A stretch of DNA of 8,220 bases, from assembly GCA_964537555.1 (NCBI GenBank), contig CAZIAD010000086.1, positions 1 through 8,220 of the forward strand. The letters run 5' to 3'. Source of the stretch: CAYRWR01 sp964537555. GTDB taxonomy: Bacteria; Spirochaetota; Brevinematia; Brevinematales; CAYRWR01. Shown piece by piece: positions 1-5,341 of the stretch; the first letter of the stretch is position 1, and each line of letters starts with the position of its first letter. The position numbers and the translations under genes were made by a program. The notes under the pieces are model-generated. The model ran no database searches. It worked only from the letters and a program-made list of their open reading frames with translations, and was not told the origin of the DNA.

Positions 1-240
1 GATACTTCTGACCTGGCCAAAGCCCTCAAAGCGGTAGATCCTGAAGTTCAGGATAAGATATTCCGAAATATGTCTAAGAGAGCCGCCCAGATGCTTAAGG
101 AAGATATGGAGTACATGGGCCCTATACGTCTCAAGGACGTGGAAGAAGCCCAGCAGAAGATCGTAAATATCATCAGAAAGCTGGAAGAGCAGGGAGAAAT
201 CGTACTGTCTCGTGGTGCGGAAGACGAAATAGTAGTATAA
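1..240 (+). CDS. fliG: Flagellar motor switch protein FliG, C-terminal fragment
   Basis: The window opens inside this gene in frame 1. The visible 79 residues run from DTSDLAKALK to a TAA at 238-240. FliG sits in the switch complex at the base of the flagellar motor and couples stator torque to the rotor. The fragment is the end of the FliG C-terminal domain: it holds the segment with ALK, VDPEVQDKIFRNMSKRAA and LKEDMEYMGPIRLKDVEEAQ, followed by a charged helix and a short acidic tail ending DEIVV. This wording is close to what I recall of spirochaetal FliG2, the copy in the main flagellar operon, whose neighbours are fliH and fliI as here. The torque-helix charged residues lie upstream, outside the window. 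The next gene begins 13 nt after the stop, consistent with one operon. The family is very likely; FliG2 rather than FliG1 is inferred from context. Confidence 0.95.
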   Translation, partial: DTSDLAKALKAVDPEVQDKIFRNMSKRAAQMLKEDMEYMGPIRLKDVEEAQQKIVNIIRKLEEQGEIVLSRGAEDEIVV

Positions 241-253
241 GCAGGCATAGAAT

Positions 254-1696
254 ATGGCAGATAACCTTAAGAGTACTCAGAAGATCCTACGTTCAGGCCA
301 GTATACTGTCGAGAGTTCTAAATACATCGTACATGCTCCTAAGGTATTCCGTAAGACCAAGGAACAGGAGATCGATGAATCCAGTTCCCGTATAGAAGAA
401 TTACGCAATGAAATACGTAAACTGGAACAGGATCTCGATATCAAGCTGGAGAAATCCGAGACTGAAGCGGAAGAGATCATTGAAAAAGCAGAAGCGGAAG
501 CAGAACGGCTTATAAAACAGGCCGAGAAATCTGCCTTTGACCGGGTGCAGAGCTCTCTGGATGAAAAGGAACAGGTCCTGGTAGAACAGGATCATGAATC
601 CCAGGAGATCATCAGCAAGGCCCAGAATGAAGCCCTGCAGAAAGTCCAGGAAGCCGAGGAAAAGACCAATAGTATTCTCGAAGAAGCCAAGAAAAAAGGC
701 TACGAACAGGGGAAAATGGAAGGTTTTAATGAAGCCCGTAAAGAAGTGGCTCACATGGTGGAACGCCTCCACTCTGTCATAGATGCCTCTATGGATGAAA
801 GAGAACGGATCTTTGTGCATTCAGAACGGCAGATCATAAACCTGGTCATGACTATGGTCGAAAAAGTAGTAAAAAAGCTGACCCAGGAAGACAAGGATAT
901 GGTCATCCATAATGTAAAAGAAGCCCTGTCCCTGGTCAGGGGAGCTATGCAGGTCTTTATCCATGTCAATCCGGATGATTTCAATTATACCCTGGAAAAT
1001 AAAAAAGAACTGATCAAGATGATCGAGGGTAATCCCCAGGTTAAATTCCTGGAAAATCCATCGGTAGGACGGGGCGGGGTCTATATTGAGACCGACCTCG
1101 GAGAGATCGATGCTACCATTGCTACTCAGCTCGATGATATACAGGAACAGATAAAATACTACATGCCGGTAAAGGTAAGCTCCAATATCAAACGGCCTCT
1201 CAGCTCCAGGGCTCAAAAAGCTCAGGATGAAGCCCAGGATCTGCCGGAAGTGCCTCCCGCCAGCCCTGTGGAGGGCAAAGAGTCTAAAGTGGTGGGTAAC
1301 CCCTACTGGGACAATACCTCGGATGTGATCATTCCGGCTCCGGCATCAGTAAGCCCTCCTCCTGAAAAGAAGGAAGAGAGAGTAGAGACTCCTCCCCAGG
1401 CTCCTGCGCAACAACCCCCCCGTGAAGAAGTACCCATGACTAAAGAAGTGGAAACTCCCCGGGACACAGAAGATTTTCTACCTGATGATATGGATAACAG
1501 CCTGGAACAAAGTATGCTGATCTCAGATGATCATGAAGCAGAACTGCTCAATGACGGCCCTTTCCAGGATGAGACGGAGACTCTGGATGCAGAAATCATT
1601 AGTCCTGATGAGCCCATGGATGAGGTAGCTTTTGAGGAACTGGTAGATCTGGATAGCCTGTCAGCCCTCAATGACGATGAAACTGAGCGGGAATAG
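254..1696 (+). CDS. fliH: Flagellar assembly protein FliH with extended acidic tail
   Basis: FliH binds the export ATPase FliI, restrains its activity and anchors it at the base of the flagellar export apparatus. The 480-residue product has a short N-terminal segment and a long charged coiled coil (about 37-147, with many E/K heptads). A GxxxGxxxG run follows (G149, G153, G157), the glycine-repeat signature of FliH. The globular FliH/YscL-type C-terminal domain (about 180-305) contains the hallmark GRGGVYIETDLGEIDATI (272-289). After about 315 comes an extra tail: proline-rich to about 395, then strongly acidic (30 Asp/Glu against 2 Arg/Lys in 401-480 by hand count). Recalled spirochaetal FliH proteins are near 300 residues, so the tail is unusual. 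The ATG has only a weak upstream AGG, so translation may be coupled to fliG. fliI starts 2 nt after the stop. Confidence 0.93.
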   Translation: MADNLKSTQKILRSGQYTVESSKYIVHAPKVFRKTKEQEIDESSSRIEELRNEIRKLEQDLDIKLEKSETEAEEIIEKAEAEAERLIKQAEKSAFDRVQSSLDEKEQVLVEQDHESQEIISKAQNEALQKVQEAEEKTNSILEEAKKKGYEQGKMEGFNEARKEVAHMVERLHSVIDASMDERERIFVHSERQIINLVMTMVEKVVKKLTQEDKDMVIHNVKEALSLVRGAMQVFIHVNPDDFNYTLENKKELIKMIEGNPQVKFLENPSVGRGGVYIETDLGEIDATIATQLDDIQEQIKYYMPVKVSSNIKRPLSSRAQKAQDEAQDLPEVPPASPVEGKESKVVGNPYWDNTSDVIIPAPASVSPPPEKKEERVETPPQAPAQQPPREEVPMTKEVETPRDTEDFLPDDMDNSLEQSMLISDDHEAELLNDGPFQDETETLDAEIISPDEPMDEVAFEELVDLDSLSALNDDETERE

Positions 1697-1698
1697 TC

Positions 1699-3024
1699 AT
1701 GGATATCTTTAGCAAATATGAAAACGCCCTCAAAAGAAGTGTCCCCATAAAGACCATCGGTAAAGTGTCTAATCTGGTAGGAATCTCAATCGAATCTATC
1801 GGCCCCTTTTCCCGCATAGGAGATGTGTGCCGCATCCAAAATGATGAAGGTAAAAAAGTCCTGGCTGAAGTAGTAGGCTTTAAAGATAAAAAGACCCTGA
1901 TCATGCCTTTTCAGGATACCAAGGGTATATCCCCCGGCTACCGGATCACCAATCTGGGCCATAAGATGGAAGTACCGGTAGGAGATGAACTCCTGGGCCG
2001 CACCTTGTCCGGGGATGGGTTTCCCATCGATGGAATGGGCGATCTGCGCACCCTCTTAAAATACCCCGTGGATAATAATCCCCCCTCAGCCTATGACAGG
2101 CAGCGCATCACTGAGCCTATCACTACCGGGGTACGGGCTATAGACGGATGTCTTACAGTGGGCAAAGGCCAGCGTATAGGTATCTTTTCGGGATCAGGTG
2201 TGGGTAAATCCACTCTCATGGGCATGATAGCCCGGAACACCAATGCCGATGTCAACGTGATCGCACTCATAGGAGAACGGGGACGTGAAGTCCGTGAGTT
2301 TATAGAACGTGACCTGGGAGAGGAAGGACTGAAGCGCTCTGTGGTAGTGGTAGTGACTGGAAATGAACCGCCTATGCTGCGCATCCGGGGAGCCTATGTG
2401 GCCACTGCCATAGCAGAATATTTCCGTGACCAGGGCAAAGATGTGATGTTCATGATGGATTCCGTGACCCGATTTGCCATGGCCCAGCGTGAAGTCGGCC
2501 TGGCTGTAGGGGAGCCTCCTGCCACCAAGGGATACCCCCCCTCAGTCTTTTCGGTACTGCCCCGCCTTCTGGAACGTACCGGGGCCAGTGACAAGGGTAC
2601 CATCACCGCATTCTATACCGTCCTGGTAGAAGGGGATGATGTCAATGAACCTATATCTGATGCTGTAAGAGGAATCCTGGATGGCCATATCGTGCTGTCC
2701 CGGGCTATGGCTGCACAAAACCACTACCCCTCTATAGATATACTGGCATCGGTAAGCCGTCTCATGGTAGAAGTAGCGGATCAGGAACACAAGGATCTGG
2801 TCAATCTACTCAGGGAATGTCTGGCCTATTACAAGGATGCCGAAGACCTCATCAATATCGGGGCCTATGTCAGGGGAGCCAATCCCAAAGTAGACTATGC
2901 AGTAGCACACATAGAAGCTATCAATACTTTTCTGAGGCAGGGAATCTTTGAAAAGAACAGTTTTGAAGAAATGAAAAATGCCCTAACTCAGATCTTTAGT
3001 CAGCCTAAGGCCAGACGCCGTTAA
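1699..3024 (+). CDS. fliI: Flagellum-specific export ATPase FliI
   Basis: This is the cytoplasmic hexameric ATPase of the flagellar type III export apparatus, which hydrolyses ATP to unfold and load export substrates and is regulated by FliH. The 441-residue product has the normal family length. Its N-terminal beta-barrel region (about 20-95) precedes the ATPase core. The Walker A loop is SGSGVGKST (164-172, with K170 and S171). The catalytic glutamate region is GERGREV (E193 in 192-198). Walker B ends in FMMDS with D254. PSVFSVLPRLLERTG (281-295) is typical of type III ATPases. PSIDILASVS (344-353) fits the F1-type alpha/beta signature. The C-terminal helical domain ends QPKARRR. The ATG lies 2 nt after the fliH stop with no good ribosome binding site, so coupling is likely. 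It could in principle be a virulence-type secretion ATPase, but the fliG-fliH context rules for FliI. Confidence 0.97.
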   Translation: MDIFSKYENALKRSVPIKTIGKVSNLVGISIESIGPFSRIGDVCRIQNDEGKKVLAEVVGFKDKKTLIMPFQDTKGISPGYRITNLGHKMEVPVGDELLGRTLSGDGFPIDGMGDLRTLLKYPVDNNPPSAYDRQRITEPITTGVRAIDGCLTVGKGQRIGIFSGSGVGKSTLMGMIARNTNADVNVIALIGERGREVREFIERDLGEEGLKRSVVVVVTGNEPPMLRIRGAYVATAIAEYFRDQGKDVMFMMDSVTRFAMAQREVGLAVGEPPATKGYPPSVFSVLPRLLERTGASDKGTITAFYTVLVEGDDVNEPISDAVRGILDGHIVLSRAMAAQNHYPSIDILASVSRLMVEVADQEHKDLVNLLRECLAYYKDAEDLINIGAYVRGANPKVDYAVAHIEAINTFLRQGIFEKNSFEEMKNALTQIFSQPKARRR

Positions 3025-3053
3025 TTGCCAATTACCACAAATCAAGCTACAAT
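3025..3053 (+). promoter_or_regulatory. Putative sigma70-type promoter after fliI
   Basis: TTGCCA (3025-3030) and TACAAT (3048-3053) are separated by exactly 17 nt, each matching the housekeeping consensus at 5 of 6 positions. The -35 box begins at the first base after the fliI stop codon. A start point near 3060 would give a leader of about 22 nt that carries the GGAGG site (3068-3072) of the next gene. No hairpin terminator is visible between fliI and this promoter, so read-through from the flagellar operon could add to its output. Confidence 0.6.
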
Positions 3054-3081
3054 CTAATACTAAATCTGGAGGATACGAATT

Positions 3082-3672
3082 ATGGAGTGGGAAAATCTGA
3101 AGTCAAGAAACCATTTCTATATGGAAATGGGTGCGTTTAGTATGGGTACGGTAGAGATATATGATGAACAAAAGCAAAATTTGCTCCTTTATGCTAAATC
3201 ACGTTTGATAAAATGGAAAGGATTAAAAGTATTCAGTGATAAAGAGATGCAGCATGAAATGCTCTCTATAATCCAGGATTTTGAATTAATAAAAAATGCC
3301 AAATCCTTTAAAGAAAGACTGGGAGCGGTATATCTGGTCACAGATATCAGACAAGGCCAGAAGATTGGCTATGTAAAATATTTTCTGAAATCTATCTGGA
3401 GTACCAACTATAACCTGCTGGACATGAACCAACAGGTAATCGGGTCTATTGAGCAGGTTGGGAAGATCTTTGCCAGCCGGATGATAGCCTTTGTGCAGCC
3501 GGAATTTGAAATCAGGATACAAGGCAGAGTGGTAGCTCATTTGAAAGGCCGTTTTGCCTGGTATAAAAAGAAATTTGACCTGGAGATAGTGGATAATTCA
3601 GTAGATATCAGACAGATCCTCACCATGGCTATCCTGGTCCTGGGAATGGAAAAGGTAAAGTCAGCGTATTAA
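3082..3672 (+). CDS. Scramblase / LURP-one-related (Tubby-like fold) domain protein
   Basis: The 196-residue product has no signal peptide. It resembles the phospholipid scramblase / LURP-one-related superfamily, whose members fold as a Tubby-type beta-barrel around a central helix. The match is by layout. Residues 83-125 read as repeated strands of the type VYLVTDIRQGQKIGYVKY then YNLLDMNQQVIGSIEQ, the paired 'D..G..IG.i' pattern of this superfamily. Residues 140-170 give further strands (FEIRIQGRVVAHLKGRF, then KKKFDLEIV). D175 and R177 precede a hydrophobic C-terminal helix (DIRQILTMAILVLGM). Bacterial members have no settled function; membrane or lipid association is only inferred. The start is supported by GGAGG at 3068-3072, 9 nt before the ATG. 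Its first part is AT-rich (about 33% G+C at 3121-3300 by hand count, against about 53% in a 60-nt sample of fliI). trpF follows after 4 nt. Confidence 0.68.
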   Translation: MEWENLKSRNHFYMEMGAFSMGTVEIYDEQKQNLLLYAKSRLIKWKGLKVFSDKEMQHEMLSIIQDFELIKNAKSFKERLGAVYLVTDIRQGQKIGYVKYFLKSIWSTNYNLLDMNQQVIGSIEQVGKIFASRMIAFVQPEFEIRIQGRVVAHLKGRFAWYKKKFDLEIVDNSVDIRQILTMAILVLGMEKVKSAY

Positions 3673-3676
3673 ACCT

Positions 3677-4324
3677 ATGACAACAAGATTAAAGATATGC
3701 GGAATATCTACTCCTGAGATCGCCTCATTGCTGGTAGAACTGGGGGTAGATGCCATAGGATTTATCTTTCACCCTGAATCACCCCGCTATGTCAGCCCTG
3801 CAAGTGTGAGGGAGATCTGCAGTAAACTGCCGGCTTTTGTCAACAAGGCAGGGGTATTTGTCAGACAGAGTCCGGATGAGATATTACACATTATCCGGGA
3901 GGCCGGACTGGATACCATACAGCTCCATGGAGATCAGGACCAGGCATTTGTGGATAAGCTGCGTCAACACACAGCTCTCCCCATAGTACTGGTCCGCCGT
4001 CTGGAACGGCTGGATGGATCTCACCTGGACGGCCTTACAGAACGTGGGGTCAGTAATTTTTTAATTGATAGATTTGACCCCTCTGAATATGGCGGGACCG
4101 GACGCACCCTGGACCTGGGGCAGGACTTTAGTGATGCTCAGAAGCTATTTATCAGGCAGAAGCTCATCCTGTCAGGCGGTATCACGATACACAATGTATC
4201 CGACATCCTGTCAATGATCAGGCCCTATGCCCTGGATCTGTCCAGCAGTCTGGAGTCCTCTAAAGGGGTAAAAGACCCGGATAAGATACGGGAATTTGTA
4301 AAAGTATTTAAGAGCTGTAAATAA
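3677..4324 (+). CDS. trpF: Phosphoribosylanthranilate isomerase TrpF
   Basis: This cytoplasmic TIM-barrel enzyme converts N-(5-phosphoribosyl)anthranilate to 1-(2-carboxyphenylamino)-1-deoxyribulose 5-phosphate, a step of tryptophan synthesis. The 215-residue length is normal. Strand 1 is LKICGI, with C8 as the expected general base. GFIFHPESPRYVS (28-40) holds the substrate loop with Arg37. QLHGD is at 82-86. FLID (128-131) gives D131 as the expected general acid. The phosphate-binding parts are GGTGRT (139-144), LSGGI (165-169) and ALDLSSSLESSKGVKD (185-200). The last usually reads VDVSSGVE in this family, so the glycine after the serines is replaced by serine. No other trp gene is in the window, so this is a lone copy. 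It follows the Tubby-like gene by 4 nt without a strong ribosome binding site, suggesting a shared transcript that ends at the hairpin right after its stop. Confidence 0.95.
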   Translation: MTTRLKICGISTPEIASLLVELGVDAIGFIFHPESPRYVSPASVREICSKLPAFVNKAGVFVRQSPDEILHIIREAGLDTIQLHGDQDQAFVDKLRQHTALPIVLVRRLERLDGSHLDGLTERGVSNFLIDRFDPSEYGGTGRTLDLGQDFSDAQKLFIRQKLILSGGITIHNVSDILSMIRPYALDLSSSLESSKGVKDPDKIREFVKVFKSCK

Positions 4325-4357
4325 AAAAGTCCCGGGTTTTCCGGGACTTTTCTTTTT
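4325..4357. terminator. Bidirectional Rho-independent terminator between trpF and the hydrolase gene
   Basis: The arms AAAAGTCCCGG (4325-4335) and CCGGGACTTTT (4341-4351) form a perfect 11-bp stem around a 5-nt loop. It is followed by CTTTTT and preceded by an A-run that directly abuts the trpF stop. The symmetry lets it end transcripts from both convergent genes, trpF on plus and the hydrolase on minus. Confidence 0.93.
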
Positions 4358-4381
4358 AGCTGTCAGATATGCGATAATGAT

Positions 4382-5164
4382 TCAGGATGAAAACTCCAGG
4401 CTCAACCCGTCATAGGCCAGGTGTATATGGGGTGGCAAAGCGCTATCCACCTCTGCATGAAGAATATCATGGGTCATGTGAATATAATATGTCTCTTCCG
4501 CCTGGATTTCCTGGGCCAGGGCCAGAGCCTGATCCAGGTTAAAGTGTGTGGAGTGGGGTTTATATCGCAGGGCATTGAGCACCAGAATTCGGGGAGGGTC
4601 CTTCCGGATGAGCTCCAGGGCGGGAAGGGGGATAGTACTGGCATCAGTGATGTAGACCAGGCCTCCGATGCGGAATCCCAGTATATCCAGCATTCCGTGC
4701 TTTATGGACAGGGGTATCACCGGGGTGTGCTTTATTAATTGTGATTGATTGGCTGCCAGGCTGTGCAGCTCGATCCGGGCTTTGCCGCCTCCTATCTGGG
4801 TATCTCGGAACAGGTAGGACACCCTTTCCCTGATCTCCTCAATATGAGGCTGGGTACTGTATAAGTCAATACTGTCATTCATGAGGTAATTAACCTGGCG
4901 CAGTTCATCTATGCCCCCCACGTGATCAAAATGGGCATGTGATATTAATACTGCATCTATGTGATGCACCTGATGAGTCAGGGCCTGCTGCCGGAAGTCA
5001 GGGCCGCAATCGATCAGAAAGCGGTCTCCCTGGTCTGTAGTAATAACAGCAGAACAGCGCAGGCGTTTATCTTTGGGGTCAGGGGAGCTACAGACTCTGC
5101 AGTCACAGCCTATCATAGGTATCCCATTGGAGGTCCCGGTCCCCAGAAAGGTAAGATGTGCCAA
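4382..5164 (-). CDS. PhnP-like metallo-beta-lactamase-fold hydrolase
   Basis: This is a cytoplasmic metal-dependent hydrolase of the MBL superfamily, closest in pattern to PhnP-type phosphodiesterases. Numbered from the TTG at 5164 (260 residues), it opens AHLTFLGTGTSNGIP. It then has the three-cysteine cluster GCDCRVC (C20, C22, C25), known in PhnP as a structural zinc site. The metal motif SHAHFDH follows (H76, H78, D80, H81). Further likely ligands or active-site residues are H156, D174 (YITDAS), H207 (STHFNLDQA) and H229/H232 (IHMTH). No C-P lyase genes are near, so the phosphonate role of E. coli PhnP cannot be assumed and the substrate is unknown. A longer reading from ATG at 5191 adds 9 residues, but that ATG abuts the -10 box and lacks a ribosome binding site. 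The TTG has AAAAGGA 7 nt upstream and gives the compact N-terminus usual in the family. Convergent with trpF. Confidence 0.88.
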   Translation of the reverse strand: MAHLTFLGTGTSNGIPMIGCDCRVCSSPDPKDKRLRCSAVITTDQGDRFLIDCGPDFRQQALTHQVHHIDAVLISHAHFDHVGGIDELRQVNYLMNDSIDLYSTQPHIEEIRERVSYLFRDTQIGGGKARIELHSLAANQSQLIKHTPVIPLSIKHGMLDILGFRIGGLVYITDASTIPLPALELIRKDPPRILVLNALRYKPHSTHFNLDQALALAQEIQAEETYYIHMTHDILHAEVDSALPPHIHLAYDGLSLEFSS

Positions 5165-5171
5165 TGATGCA

Positions 5172-5178
5172 TCCTTTT
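5172..5178 (-). promoter_or_regulatory. Ribosome binding site favouring the TTG start of the hydrolase
   Basis: On the minus strand AAAAGGA sits 7 nt before TTG (5164-5162). The upstream in-frame ATG at 5191 has only AT-rich sequence and no purine-rich site before it. This site is the main local argument for the shorter protein. Confidence 0.6.
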
Positions 5179-5191
5179 CTTTATTGTGCAT

Positions 5192-5219
5192 ATTTTAGAT
5201 TAAATCTCGTGAATGTCAA
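5192..5219 (-). promoter_or_regulatory. Sigma70-type promoter of the hydrolase gene
   Basis: On the minus strand a perfect TTGACA (5219-5214) is followed after 16 nt by TAAAAT (5197-5192, 5 of 6 to consensus). Transcription would start near 5185, downstream of the first in-frame ATG (5191-5189), giving a leader of about 20 nt before the TTG at 5164. The spacer contains one copy of the repeated TCACGAGATT motif, so a repressor bound there could block the promoter (inference). Confidence 0.65.
5203..5212 (-). repeat. Direct repeat TCACGAGATT, copy within the promoter spacer
   Basis: On the minus strand this copy reads ACAT-TCACGAGATT-TAA and lies between the -35 and -10 boxes of the hydrolase promoter. 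The identical 10-mer occurs in the same orientation 115 nt upstream. Placement suggests a possible operator half-site; this is inference. Confidence 0.45.
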
Positions 5220-5317
5220 TGACAGGAAGAAACATGATTTTTCAGGCTCAAATCAGATGCGGAGGAAAAATCAAAAGAATATTTTGCATCTGCAGAACTC
5301 ATGCAATTTAGTTTTTT

Positions 5318-5327
5318 AATCTCGTGA
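5318..5327 (-). repeat. Direct repeat TCACGAGATT, upstream copy
   Basis: On the minus strand this copy reads ACA-TCACGAGATT-AAAA and lies 14 nt after the permease stop codon. It shares the 10-mer core and an ACA lead with the promoter-spacer copy. The sequence between the copies has only weak inverted repeats (GATTTTTC 5236-5243 with GAAAAATC 5265-5272, and CAGATGC 5254-5260 with GCATCTG 5286-5292). I see no convincing terminator for the permease and no credible gene in this 150-nt gap. Confidence 0.45.
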
Positions 5328-5341
5328 TGTTTCCCCTATCT

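Noticed and set aside
401..820. Minus-strand open frame of 139 codons inside fliH
   Set aside because: It lies wholly opposite the coiled-coil region of a well-supported gene. Its Phe/Leu-rich product is the expected mirror of Glu/Lys-rich codons, and no ribosome binding site or family resemblance is seen.
821..1216. Minus-strand open frame of 131 codons inside fliH
   Set aside because: It is opposite the conserved FliH C-terminal domain, with no motif of its own and no promoter.
3082..3672. Idea that the gene after fliI is a divergent FliJ
   Set aside because: FliJ is a short all-helical coiled coil. This protein is mostly alternating beta-strand pattern with a hydrophobic C-terminal helix and has its own promoter.
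4421..4738. Plus-strand open frame of 105 codons opposite the hydrolase
   Set aside because: The minus-strand frame carries the conserved MBL residues across the same bases. The plus frame lies after a strong terminator and has no recognisable domain.
5234..5311. Possible 25-codon plus-strand peptide with a purine-rich stretch upstream
   Set aside because: The AGGAAG-to-ATG spacing is only about 4 nt, no plus-strand promoter is visible, and the peptide has no recognisable features. Chance is the simpler explanation.
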